A DNA stretch of 64,000 nt, taken from NCBI GenBank assembly GCA_035048815.1, contig JAUCBN010000016.1, positions 2,410,501 through 2,474,500 on the forward strand. Reading direction: 5' to 3'. Shown here piece after piece: positions 47,540 to 59,631 of this stretch. Source of the stretch: Abelmoschus esculentus (lineage: Eukaryota > Streptophyta > Magnoliopsida > Malvales > Malvaceae). The position numbers were made by a program, and so were the translations under genes. How positions within the stretch are numbered: the stretch's first letter is position 1; the number at the start of each line of letters is the position of its first letter. The notes beneath the pieces were generated by a model that ran no database searches, had not been told where the DNA came from, and was given only the letters and a program-made list of their open reading frames with translations.

Positions 47540-49400
47540 AATTAGGGTAAAGTACATAAAAGGTTACTATATTATCTTTAAAATATAAAATAGTCACAAT
47601 TTTTTCAAAAATTATATAATGAATATTAAATTTTAGATTTTTTATAAAATGATAATTAAATAATTAATTGTCGTTAAGTTAATGACATAGTAGTTATAAA
47701 AATTTAAATATCAATAACGAGGTTGAATTTTGATTAAATTAAATAAATATATAAATAAAAAATTAAATATATAATTATCAAAAATTTCATTACTATCACA
47801 TCATTCATATAATTACATCTAATAAATCAATGATAATTTTATAAAAAAATTAAAATTAAAAGTAGATTATATAATTATTGAAAATTTAATGATTATTTTA
47901 TATGTTTTGAAATAATTTAGTGCTCATTTGTGTACGTTATCTTTTCAATTATTTTAGAATTATTTAAATTTTTTACTTCACAAAAAAATAATTCAATTGA
48001 TATTATTGTCTGAATAACATTTATAAAGACATAAATTTAAATTTATTTAAATATAAAATAATAATTATTATAATATTTAAAAGAATATATAAAATCATTT
48101 TATTTAAAGTATTTAAAATTTAAATATTTTAAACAATATACATATAAAATAAAACATAGTATTTTAAGTAATTTGATTTGATAATATGTCATCATTAGCT
48201 CCAAATTAAACTGAATACGATATAAACTTCAGCTGGGTTTAATGGAATAATTTAAGTTAAAGAGTTATCTTTTTAGAATAATCTTTTTTATATTTAATTT
48301 ACTAATTATTAAATTTAGATTAAATACATGATTTAAAAAATATAATGTCTTATTTTATTTGATAAATTGATTGTTAGTTAAGTTATAAAGTTGATTTTAT
48401 ACATATATTGAGTTATATTTACGCGATATATATTTTGAGTTTAAAACTATAAATTATAAATCTTAAAATAAAAATTTTAAAATCTTAAGTTCTAAATATA
48501 ATTATTAAACTCTCTGATTAACAATTTTTTATAAATTAAATTTTATATATCTCATAAAAAAATATTAAAAGATTAAATAACACGTTATTAATAAAAATGT
48601 CTAGTCAAATTAACTTACGAAAAATTATATCATGACTCATTCTCATCATGTTAATTATAAGATCAATCAATTAGATGTATTTATTTAATTAATATTTTTA
48701 CTTTATTTCTTTACTAAGTGAATCTTCATATAAAAAAAATCATTTTCAAACTAACGTATTAATTAAATTGATGTATTTAATTAATTTATCTCGTGAATAA
48801 CGTGATGAGAATGACACATGATATAATATTTCTTAATTAGCATATTAAAAATACTAAAATAAAAAATAATAAGGTTTAATCCAATAATAAGTAGTTTACT
48901 ATTATTTAATAAATCTCAAGTTTAAGGTTTTATGCGAGTAAAAAAAAAAGATAGATAAACCTACGTGGAGCGATAACTCAAGTATGTGAGTGCTTTTAGT
49001 TAGGGCTAGGCATGGTTAACCGAAAACCGAATCGAGGTATCGTGGTTTATAAATTTATGAATCATGGTTAACCGCAGTTAATCAAATTAAACCGAATTTG
49101 ATTCTTTAATTAATTTTCAATTATTTTTATAAGGTAAAAATATATATTTTATACTTAAAATATCATAAATATATTTTTATTTTTTTATTTTTACTTAAAA
49201 AATAAATTTAAATAAATATTTATAAAAAATATCTTAAAATATTTATCTTTTAATATTTAAAAATCATAGAATAAAGCTATTTTGTCAAGGTAAAATACAA
49301 ATTTCTATAAATTAATGTGAATATAAAAAAACCGAAAACAAAGATTAACCGAACCGAGAACTAATAGTTACTAAAATAATTTAAACCAAAACCGAACCGA
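47540..49400. other. A/T-rich intergenic DNA with one MITE
   Basis: No gene is seen. It contains the element at 48622-48832 and otherwise low-complexity sequence. It separates the divergent-side promoter of the 43.4-47.3 kb gene from the 3' end of the KCR gene. Confidence 0.7.
48622..48832. mobile_element. MITE-like palindromic element
   Basis: The left arm (AAATTATATCATGACTCATT, CTCATCATGTTAATTATAAG, ATCAATCAATTAGATGTATT) is matched in reverse by the right arm (TTGATGTATTTAATTAATTT, CGTGAATAACGTGATGAGAA, TGACACATGATATAATATT). It is the same family as 8752-9020 and 21030-21272. Confidence 0.8.
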
Positions 49401-49413
49401 ATGCACCCCAGTC

Positions 49414-51075
49414 CTAGTTGATGTCTGATCTTAGTTTCCTTGAATCTTTCCGCATCATTCTCTTCCGCATCCCGGAAAAGTAGAGGAAAACACAGCGATC
49501 CTTGAAGTTTTCCGGCAATAATTTCAACACCCAACACTGCAAAGCATGTGGCCAGTAAGGCACACACAGATGCTTCTCGTAACCAATCCAACGCGAGCTG
49601 GCTTTGCTAAACGTCTCGGCGGAGGAGATGAACAACGAAGATCGTCTGAATTTCGCCATTTTAGTAGCCACAAACAAGGGTACCTGCCATTCTCAAATAA
49701 TCCAGTACAAAAAATTGAACAAGATTTAAGGAACATAAGGAATGTACAACAATTGCTTCTTAAAAACATCGAACACTGTTACCTGACATTGAACATCGAT
49801 TCCAATGTTCTTGTATTCCAAGTTGATGCTTCTTGAAAACATTGTTAGGTATCTGTGACAAAAGGGAAAACTTTTCTTGAAGTTTCTCTCCTTACAGAAT
49901 AATCAATCGTATAAGGTTCGTAAGGCCGTAAATGAATCGAACATTCATTGAATTGTTCGGTGAAAATTTTATTTATTTGTTAAACGAACATGACCACACT
50001 CTCGATAGTGTTCGTTTAAGGCCTAAATAGAATAACAATCCGAATGGAAATTATGCTTCTTTTCATGCGTCCCATTAAAAAATCTTAAAAATTTAAATCA
50101 TAACCATAACCATAATTTTTTACATTTTAAACTCTAAACTATATATCTTAAAAAATATATCCTATCTCTATTTCCTTAAATCTTAAACTCACTGATTTAA
50201 AATAAAAAAACAATAAAAATACAATTAAAAAATAAATGTTCAAATATTTATTTTGATATTACAGCTGTAATATCACTTTCACCACTGTAATACTAACTAT
50301 TTTCTATTTTCTTTGTCTCATCAGAATCTACACCACTGTAATACCACCGAATCAAGCAATATTTTTAACAAATACGTTTATCGAGTCATGCCAAACTGAT
50401 GAATAAAACCCTAAAAATAGTGAAAGAGAGAGGAGAAACTTACGCTTTTGAAGCAGCGTAGATGGTGTACAAAGGATAAGAACAGAAGCCGCCATAGGAA
50501 CCAGACCCAATATTCACGATTGCCCCTTTCTTCTTCTCCGCCATGACCGGAACCACCGCTTTGGTAATCCAAGTCGCCGCCTCTATGTTCACCTTTATGA
50601 TACTCTCCACAACCTCAGAATCCACCTCGTGGAAAAACCTCGCACCTTCATAGGCCAAGCCAGCGTTGTTCACGAGCACGCCGATGTCCAGACCTTTAAT
50701 AACACCCTCCATCGTTTTCAATATCTCTTCGCCGCTTGTTTTGGCTAAGTCGACGACGACGTTTCTGGTCTCCACTTGTGCACCGAATCTTTCACGTATG
50801 GCGTCGGCGGTGTCTTCGAGTTTCAAAGGGTTTCGTCCCACCAAGAGTAGGTTAAGACCATCGGAAGCCAGTTGAAACGCCAGGGCTTTCCCGATCCCAT
50901 CGGTGCAGCCAGTGACTATAGCCCATGAACCGTAGTTGTCTCTGAGATTTTTCGGTGTCCGGAGGACCATGAGCCACACCCATTTGATGAAACCAAGAAC
51001 TGGTTTACAAAGGGAGATGAAACCGAGAGAACTGATGAAGAAGATCAGCATGAAATCAGACGTCTGGGTTGCCAT
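49414..51075 (-). CDS. KCR1: Very-long-chain 3-oxoacyl-CoA reductase (beta-ketoacyl reductase)
   Basis: Three exons: 51075-50444, 49852-49783 and 49683-49414, giving 323 residues, the usual KCR length. The protein reduces 3-ketoacyl-CoA with NADPH in the ER fatty-acid elongase, feeding cuticular wax, suberin, storage lipid and sphingolipids. An N-terminal membrane segment (FMLIFFISSLGFISL) precedes the short-chain dehydrogenase fold. The cofactor motif is VTGCTDGIGKA. NNAG is present. The catalytic Ser193 (NIGSGSYGG) and Tyr206/Lys210 (YAASK) have the usual spacing, and the YAASK site is split by intron 1. The tail keeps KCR-specific words (FVATKMAKFRRSSLF, YWPHALQ, GMRKR). All catalytic residues are intact. 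Gene order suggests At1g67730 (KCR1), with TNO1 as neighbour as at At1g24460-24470. Confidence 0.95.
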
Positions 51076-51929
51076 TGGACGCTGGGAAGACCGAGTGATT
51101 CAAAATATCAACAGATGTTTAAACATTAATCTCGAATTCAGACCAACTTAAATCATATATTTAGTTTTAGTAATACCTTTCTTAATAAAGGTTTTTTTAT
51201 AAATATTAATTTCTCTAAACTAATGAGCTTGTGCTGTACAAGTACGACTAGTTTAATACCACTTGTCCTGTGCTTGTCCTAGTAGTAGATGGGAAGGCCA
51301 CTTAAATTGTAACGTGACTTGATACAAAATCTGGACCATAGTTTAAAAGATATCTTTCAAAGCAAGGAAAATATAGAATTTGATTTTTTAATTAATCAAA
51401 ACTTAACACGTCAATTATGTCATAAATCATGATATGATGGGTACCAAATATTTTAGGTTAATTTGGATACCTAATTGAAGATTTTATTGAATGATTTCGG
51501 TAAAAAAATATATTTTTATAATATAATAAGTGTTTAAATAATTTTAAGTAAAAATATGTAAATTGGGCATTATGAAAGATGATAGTATTTTTTTAAAAAA
51601 TCGAGTTTAAATATATTATTATAATATAATAAGTGGTTTTTAAGTAGAAAAGATGATAGTATTATAAAAGTTTAAATATCTATAAAAATAATGTAAAAAA
51701 AAAAAACTCATGTGAACCGCATTGTAATAGAAAAGGTTGGTGGTGGGTAAAGATTGGTGGTTTCAGTGAAAGACAGCGAGACACCGTGAAAGGATAAATT
51801 GTAATGGATAGATTACTTTAGAAATAATATTAAAAATTGAGAGGATTAAATTATATAATATATATATTTTTAAAATTTTATACGATTTTTTATCATTAAA
51901 TGATTAAAATAAATAATTTAAATTAATTT

Positions 51930-52712
51930 TTATTATAGCATAAAGATACTTTTAACCCTTCACGTTTATAATTTTTATCGTTTTGACCTTATTCTTTTTT
52001 GGGATAAATTTAGCCCTTAACCTATATCTTTTTGACAGATAATTTATTTTTTAACTATCATGGTAATTGGAATGTTAAAAATTTAACAATGATGATATGT
52101 CATATACATATGATAATATATTTTAAATAACATGACATCTAACATATCAAATATATATATACATGTGAAATATAATTTTATTTTAAAATAAAATATAAAA
52201 TATTAAAAAACAATTAAAATATAAAATAATTAAAATTCAAATAAAATATTAAAAAATCAATTAATTCTAAAATAAAATACTACTAAATATTCTCAACCCT
52301 AACTACGATAGAATTAAAATCCTAACTTAAAAAATTAATTAATTAAGATAGACTTTGATTCTATCGTGGTTAGGATTAAGAAAGTTTAGTAGTTTTTTAT
52401 TTTAGAATTAATTAATTTTTAATATTTTATTTAACTTTTAATTGTTTTATATTTTATATTATAATAAAATTATATTTCATATATATATTTGATAGGTTAG
52501 ATGTCATTTCATTTAAAATATATTATCATATGCATATGACATGTTATTATTGTTAGACTTTTAACGGTCCAATTATCATGATAGTTAAAAAATAAGCTAT
52601 TTGTCAAAAAGATATAGGTCAAGAGCTAAATTTATCCAAAAAATAGAATAAAGACCAAAACGATAAAAATTATAAACGTTAAGGGTTAAAAATATCTTTA
52701 TGCCTTTTATTA
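51930..52712. mobile_element. Near-complete 780-bp palindrome (foldback/MITE-like element)
   Basis: The left half, from AGCATAAAGATACTTTTAAC, is mirrored by the right half ending GTTAAGGGTTAAAAATATCT plus TTATGCC. Matching pairs run inward: TTATAATTTTTATCG/CGATAAAAATTATAAACG, CCTATATCTTTTTGACA/TGTCAAAAAGATATAGG, and GATAGAATTAAAATCC/GGATTAAG at the centre near 52335. No coding capacity. A palindrome this long would form a hairpin in single-stranded DNA or RNA and is a potential small-RNA source. Confidence 0.85.
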
Positions 52713-52738
52713 TTTTAAAGTGATAATTTTTTGAAATA

Positions 52739-53285
52739 AAGATAATTTTAACCTTTAACGTTTATGATTTTTATCATTTTGACTCTTATTCTTTTTTTAA
52801 GATAAATTTAACCCTTAACCTATATCCTTATATATATATATATATCATCTTTTAACTAGCATAATGATTAGATAGTTAAAAAATTAACGATAATGATGTC
52901 ATATATGTAGAATAATATTTAAGATTTGAGAATGTTTAGTAACTTTTTTATTTTATATTTAATTAATTTTTAATATTTTATTTGAATTTTAATTATTTTA
53001 TATCTTATGTTCGAATAAATTATATTTTACATGTATATATTTGTCATTATCATAAAAAATTTAACAATAATGATATATTATATATATAGAATAAGACTAG
53101 ATGTTATGTTATTTAAAATATATTATCACATATATATGACATGTAAATTTTTAACGGTCTAATCATGATAGTTTAAAAATAAGTTATTTGTCAAAAAGAT
53201 AGTTCAATGGTTAAATTTATCTCAAAAAAAGAATGAGGGTCAAAATGATAAAAATTATAAACGTTAAAAGTTAAAATTATCTTTA
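52739..53285. mobile_element. Second copy of the same palindromic element, internally shortened
   Basis: The outer arms (AAAGATAATTTTAACCTTTA with TTTATGATTTTTATCATTTT at the left; AAAATGATAAAAATTATAAA with GTTAAAATTATCTTTAA at the right) repeat those of 51930-52712, only about 25 bases away. The middle is shorter and more degraded and has gained a TATATA tract. Tandem insertion, or a local duplication followed by deletion, would explain it. Confidence 0.8.
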
Positions 53286-53868
53286 ACCTAATTTTTTTAT
53301 ATAACCAACTGTAAATTTGAGTCACCCGTTTTAATTATCCAGCAATCTAAAAACGTGTAAAACTTAAAGAATAACTTGATTTTATCTCTTAAAATTTATC
53401 TTTAGTGTTTGACCAAATAATCAAGTTATTTTTAAGTACTTTAATCTTCAAACATTTTAATTTGAGTTTAAATAATTTTTTTACGAATAAAAACTGTTAA
53501 TCGATTAACGATAAATAACTTAACATAATAACGTACCGTATTTGATTGAATTGGTTGCATCTGGTAGTTGACTGCCGCCACCGTTAACAGTAAAGAAAGA
53601 ACCCAATTCTGGATGGCTATGAATTTATGGATAAACCATGAACATGGATGGCCATATAAAGTTGTCTTTTTTATGGGTAAACCATGAACATGGATGCACA
53701 AGAGAATGTATATGGTGCTGAGAATGTCTACTACCCTATATGAGGCACCATGTAAAAGAAAGAGTTAGGCGAGGTAAAAACACTAATAGAAAATACGGGA
53801 AAGAATCGATTACGAATACTTATCTAATGTACGGTTTTTCGTATGTCGTCGTTCCAGAGAATCGATGA

Positions 53869-56800
53869 TCACAAACTTCGTTCCACGATGGTTCCCAGTA
53901 GCCATAGATGCAGGAGAAGACAATAGGCAATGAAGCCAAGCCTTGCTCTCGGGCGTCTGCTTAGAACTCGGCTGCCAGATACCCTGTAGCAATTAGAAAC
54001 AGATTTACGATCGTTATAAACAAAGTGAATAGCAAGCATGGAAAGTTCCTTTTCTCGAGGATAAATCTTTACCAAATTCCGTCAACTCGATCTGCAATCA
54101 ACTTTCCTTGTTTCGGGATGAGGCCAGTGGTGTTGAGAAACTTGAACAAACGACCTGTAAAAAGGACACATGCTTAAGATCTTGAATTCTGAGACTAGTA
54201 TCGATCAGAAGTTACTTTTCTATAACGAATTTGTGAATGCGAACCTTTGTCATCATCAGTTTCCTCGCCGTTGATCAGGCGATCAGATTCTGAGTCAATA
54301 TTGAGTGCAAGATGGTCAGCTGATCCTTTTCGCGTAACTCGCACGTGAGCAGCTGAAGGAACAGGAGATATTGTTTTCTTTCCAAGTGACCCCTGCATAA
54401 GCATCAAGTAGTAATTCGGGTCATTAAGAGAAAAGTCTGCAGGGATGTATGACACATTACTAGATGCAAACAAATATAAAAAGACACAGCAAGAATGGCT
54501 TGAGTCAAAATTCATATTGCATACATATTACATACATGATGACAAGTGTCGTATTTATTTATTTTTAAATCTTAAATTACTTTAATGACACTTGTCATCA
54601 TCTTAGTGCCGCTTGTGAAATCACTTTTTTTTACTGGCAGTGTATCAAATAATAATCCTAAAAATAAACCCTATCTTTTCTTAACTGCCATTGATAATTT
54701 CTCCCTCAGCAGATGAGCAGACCAGATTTCTCCTCAGATCGCTCAAGATCTTTTTGCAGAACATTTTTCTCCTCCTTCAGTGCAAAAAGTTCCTGAGAAG
54801 TTACTCTGAACTGATTTGATAGATCATTTAGCTGTGACCGCACCGGCGTATCTTCTTCTAATACTTCCTCACAAAGTGTCAACTCCAGATCCCTAACATA
54901 GAGCAGACTTTGAAGCTCTAATGACACTTTAATGACACTTGTTGGTTCTTTCATCTTCCCAAAGCACCTATCTATTAGAATGGGAAGATAAGAAGCTTCT
55001 TCAATCCTTTCTTGATCCTCCATCGTCATTCCAGAAGCCTCTACCAACATCTGGATCATCTGATCTTTCTCTGATGAAAGTTGATGGACCTTCTCAACTA
55101 CTTTTTCATATTCAATTGAGAGGTTGTCCAACTCCTTTTTAATATAATCCTTCTCTGCTAGTTCTGCAGCAAGTGAAGCACTTAAATGAGAATCTGGAAT
55201 GACGATGGAGGATCAAGCTAAGTAGATGTTGGTAGAGGCTTCTGGAATGACGAAAGTGAAGCAGTCAAATGATCTATCACAGTACGTGCAGCTTCCTTTG
55301 TGCTGGATTCCAGTTCGCAACATATTTATATCATCTTTAGCCTGGTAAAAGGATTCTTTGAGCCAAGCTAAGTGAGAATCTAAATCAGAAAAGGTGACAT
55401 TTTCAGGTAAATCAATTGCAGAAATTGTATCTTTCAATCTGTAGTAGTCCAGCGAGACTCTCTTCAGTTCATTTCTTTCATTAGCAAGCCATCTGTCTCT
55501 CCCAACAATATCCACTGATTGGAGTTCCTCAGGTACATCGGTCTGGGATAGGATGTGTTCAAATGCCTCAATAATCAAGGTCTTTTCCGAGAGTGATTCT
55601 TGCAATGACACAACCAAAAGTTCACTTTTCACCAACTCTTCCTTGTGTAATTCAGCAGCTTCTAGAGTACTGGACTTCTCGTGTAATTCAGCTAGACATT
55701 TCTCAAGCTCACTAGTTTTATCAGCAAGAGACTGCTTGAGAGCATCTCGTTGCTGAACCAATCCCTTCCCTTTTGACACAGCCATACTCGGCTTTTCCTT
55801 GGTATTAGCACACCTCATCTTTTCCTGCTCAACTTCTATCTTTGTTTTTTCAAGTTCGGATTTTAGCATCTCCACCGTTGCTTTTGCACTTTCAACTTGT
55901 TCAAGAGATTTCCTATTTTCATCTTCTAGAAAAGCTATGTTTTCAACCAGCCGTGCTTCCTTCCCCTTCAACTCAAATAACTCATCACGGGCAGCAACAA
56001 GTACGGTCCCAAAATCATGCACACCAAAATTGGATTCAGCCTTTGTCAAACACAGCCTAAGTTGATTAACTTCAGAAAGAAACTGGTTATACTGTTGAAT
56101 TAATGCCAATGTTCTTTTCTCAACAAGGTCAACCTGCTCTCCACCAGAATCATCCAACAAATCTCCTTGATCTATACCGAGCCAAGAGCAGCCGAAATCC
56201 TCTCCAGTGCAACCTCATATTGATGGTTCTTAACCTCCTCTGTTTGTGCTTCAGCTTCTGAGCTCAACAGTTTGGCATTCAGCACTTCAATCTCTTTATC
56301 CTTCATATAAAGTTCCCTCGAGAGTGTCTCCTTCTCTTCCTGCAAATACCATAACCCTAAGTAACATCAGATAATCTAAAAACCATTGAGCAATACATGA
56401 AAATATCTATACATACAAACATATATTATACACACTAAACCTTGTGTTTGGTTTCAAGTCTCTCCTTTTCTTCAACAGCTTGCTCCAGCAAAGCACGCAA
56501 TCGTTCCATTTCTTGAACAAAGTGATTGGCATCATTATCTCCATTATAGTACACACCATTATCGATTTCATCAGACTGTTTAGCCACTGCAATCGGTTTT
56601 TCATCAAAAATGGCATCATTTTCCCCTGCAGCTGGCGTTACACCTTCCTTATTATCATTATTCAACTCATCTGGAGCATCCACAAACATATCTTCTTTGC
56701 CATCAGCATTAGATATCTTAATAGATTCCGTTTCCTAAATTGATAAAGACAATAAATACAACTAAATAATATATCAAACTAAAGATATTCATATCAACAA

Positions 56801-56918
56801 ATAACAATGACCAAAACAACGACTGAGATTTCGTTTCTTTTATATAAAAAACGAATACCTGATTCCTCGAAGACTGAGTACGAGCTCCAGAATCCTCCGA
56901 ATCGTTCATTTCATACAT
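53869..56918 (-). pseudogene. TNO1-like (SYP41-interacting Golgi coiled-coil protein) copy, rearranged and internally deleted
   Basis: Identifiable exons: 56918-56859 (MYEMNDSEDSG), 56734-56441, 56339 onward through coiled-coil sequence to about 54706, then 54392-54245, 54154-54073 and 53983-53869. The 3' exons keep the family C-terminus: SADHLALNIDSESDRLIN, TGLIPKQGKLIADRVDGIW, and a tail-anchor membrane segment (RARLGFIAYCLLLHLWLLGT). Lesions: one base is missing near 56175, giving TAG at 56172-56174; a TGA at 55213-55215 is created by an inverted duplication; about eight extra bases near 54710 give another stop. Most of the central coiled coil is absent, and a small inverted-repeat element sits there. 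Intact TNO1 tethers vesicles at the trans-Golgi network. This copy cannot make it. Confidence 0.85.
54535..54660. mobile_element. Small inverted-repeat element at the TNO1 deletion point
   Basis: GATGACAAGTGTCGTA is followed about 40 bases later by TAATGACACTTGTCATCATC, an inverted pair around an A/T centre. The tail TTTACTGGCAGTGTATCAAA adjoins the last coiled-coil remnant. It lies exactly where the central coding region is missing. Boundaries are approximate. Confidence 0.65.
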
Positions 56919-57184
56919 TTCTACTCATCATACAAATTCATACTAATTATGAATAGTTCCTTCTTGAATAAGGAGAATCGGATCTACAAGAAAAATCCAG
57001 CGCCAAAGAAGGTTTTAAAAAACAATGAATAAATAAATAACTAGAATCAAGGCGGATTAATGGATTTGACCTGAATTCAAATCTGGAAGTGAATTGATGT
57101 GCTGATGAGATTCTGATTCAGCTTCGATTCAAAGGAGAATTTGCAGAATACGCACAGCAGATTGGTGCTCTATTTTTGTTTTCT

Positions 57185-57194
57185 TATATATATA
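57185..57194 (-). promoter_or_regulatory. Candidate TATA box of the TNO1-like remnant
   Basis: On the minus strand, CTTATATATATAAG lies about 270 bases upstream of the first ATG, followed by a C/T-rich leader. The core promoter thus looks preserved although the coding region is broken. Confidence 0.45.
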
Positions 57195-57199
57195 AGGTA

Positions 57200-58250
57200 A
57201 ATATTTTTCTTGTTTTGAAATATATGTTATTTTGTGTAATTGTCAGTTTCCAATGAGAATGCGATTGATGGGAAAATATAATTAACGTGGATAATTTTTA
57301 ATAGAAAAATGTATCATAATATTAAAAAGAAATAAATATACTAATTTTCAATTATAAAATCACTTTAATATTTTTATTATATATTTTTTAATTATTTATA
57401 TTTAATTTATAAATCAATTAATTTAAATTGAATTTTATATAAATTTAATAGTAATAATTTGACATTTAAAGTTTTAATTATAACCGTTTTGATCGCTAAC
57501 CTTTCACAAATTATAAAATTGTTGTTACTTTAAAGTTTCTAAAATAGTATAGCAATTTGATTAATTTAATAATCCTTTTACAATAGTTTGATAAAAATTC
57601 ATAATTATTTTATGATTATTTAATAAATTATTATTTTATAACAATTTAATAAATTTAATAATTATTTTATAATTTTTAAAAGATCGATAATTAAATGATA
57701 TATTTTTTTTTATAATTTGGCAATTATTAATGCATTTTGCCTATAATTAATTTTAATTTTATTTTTTTATCGAATATAAATCATCTCATCTGTTTTATTT
57801 TTGTGGTTCTGATCATTTAACTAAAACTTTTATATATAATATTCTATTTTAGTATATTATCTTTAAAAATTAATGTACAAAACAGATGTAATATGTTTCT
57901 AATTGCTCTTATTTTCCCTCTTTTAATAAAAAAATATCACATTAATTTTATCGTTATTTTTAACATCTGAGTATAAAAATAAAAATAAAAATAAAACGTA
58001 ATTTTAATACTATTTTACTAAAAAATAGCTTGCTGAACAAAAATTTGGTAGTAAAATATAATTCAGAGTTAATTAGCTGCCAACATGGCTAAATATTGTC
58101 CAAAAACTGTATAGGATTAGTCTTAGCAAGAATCAATGCGAGCAGCGAGTGCGAAAGCCGTCGAGAACTATACGCTGTCCTAAAACCAGTGAGGTCCGTA
58201 CGTCATCCTTTCCACTTATAGTCTTCATACTATTTTAAGAAACAAGGTGT
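57200..58250. other. A/T-rich intergenic DNA between divergent genes
   Basis: No open frame or recognised repeat. It forms the shared upstream region of the minus-strand TNO1-like remnant and the plus-strand GDSL gene. The last 150 bases are of more balanced composition. Confidence 0.7.
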
Positions 58251-58319
58251 GGCATAAAAGCCTGAAAATAAACATCAAATTCTAAAACAAAATCAGCACT
58301 TGGTTGAACCAAATATAGG

Positions 58320-59631
58320 ATGATCACCAACCACTCATTCCATGTATTTTCTTTCCTTCTACTCGTTTCGTTCTCGTTTTCTTACGCTCATTTACGTGAT
58401 ATCATGCCTAGAGAGATTCGCTCGAGACTTCTCGACTCCGATTCACTCAACATCAACATCAAAGCCAACCTTAGTGGCTACTTCTCCAAGGTGTTTGCAT
58501 TTGGAGACTCGTATACTGACACCGGCAATGCTCGGTTGTTGGGCGTTTTGAAAAGCTATGTGGGTGGAAACTTGAGCCCCAAGTTATTGGATGGTAGATC
58601 GAGTAATGGTCGAATGGTGGTTGATTTTCTTTGTGATTCTCTCAGCATTCCCACACTGCAACCGTATAAGGCCATTTCTTATAACAAATTCGCCATCAAG
58701 GGGAACTCAGGGGTCAACTTTGCCGTCGGAGGGGCCACGTCGCTTTCCGGTGACTTCTTTGTTAACCATAAGATTGGTCACACGCTTATGTGGAAAGGCA
58801 TCCCTTTAGGTTTCCAAACACAAATCGAATGGTTCAACAATTTCGTCACCAGAATAGCTTGCAAGGGGAAGTTCGAGGACGAATGCAAGGCGGAAATGGG
58901 AAAGCATCTCATTTGGATTGGACAAATCGGCGTCGATGACTTCATTCGTGTTATAGGGTCGTCTGTTTCTATGCGGTGGCTTACGGATATAACCATTACT
59001 CACATATCCAAAATACTTACAGTATGTATACATGCACATTCGAAACGAAATCTCTTTACACGATTTTGAAAATGGTTAAATACAAACCCGCTTTTTGTTC
59101 TTTGATTGTCTGTTGCAGACAGTGTTGGACAGTGGTGGGAAGTTCTTCGTGGTTCAAGGGCTACCTCCGGTGGGATGTTACCCATTGGCCAAGCTATTGA
59201 CACCGCAATCCGAAAAAGATGAAATGGGTTGCTCATTAGTTATCAACAGAGCAGTAATGGCTCATAACGAGCTCCTACAGAAGACATTGGAAGGCTTTAG
59301 GATGAAGCATGGGGCTGAGATTACAATTTCATATGCTGACTATTTCAAAGCATACAAAAAAATCATGGGAAACCTTGCCGGCTTCGGGTTTTCTGATGGG
59401 TCCCGAGCATGTTGTGGTGTCGGAGGTGGATTTCTCAACTTCAACTTGCACAACCTTTGTGGCATGGCCGGCACTACCGTGTGCGAAAACCCGGCTAACC
59501 ACGTTCAATGGGACGGACTTCATTTGACCGAAGCAATGCATAAGGAAATAACTCAACTGTTACTCCATGAAGGCTTCTGCAAACCATCATTTTATGATAT
59601 AATCAGTAGGCAAAGAAACGTACATAGGTGA
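58320..59631 (+). CDS. GDSL esterase/lipase, secreted (At3g48460-like)
   Basis: Two exons, 58320-59021 and 59119-59631, joined by a GT-AG intron, give 404 residues. A signal peptide (HVFSFLLLVSFSFSYAHL) starts the protein. Block I is VFAFGDSYTDTGN with nucleophile Ser64. Block II is GVNFAVGGA. Block V is WDGLHLTEAM with Asp366 and His369 of the catalytic triad. Block III, usually GxND, reads IGQIGVDDF, so the oxyanion-hole Asn is Asp at about 206. The stretch VVQGLPPVGCYPLA is typical of the family. Plant GDSL enzymes hydrolyse or transfer acyl groups on wall polysaccharides, cutin or small esters outside the cell; the substrate is unknown here. The Asn-to-Asp change may lower activity. Confidence 0.9.

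Larger units (their letters stand above)
51150..53860. other. Intergenic DNA dominated by two large palindromic elements
   Basis: Most of this gap is the inverted-repeat elements at 51930-52712 and 52739-53285. A short direct repeat (TAAACCATGAACATGGATG, near 53631 and 53678) lies before the TNO1-like remnant. No gene is supported. Confidence 0.75.

Noticed and set aside
49546..49836. 96-residue plus-strand frame at the left end of the KCR gene
   Set aside because: It is antisense to KCR exons 2 and 3, which join in frame and complete the KCR protein.
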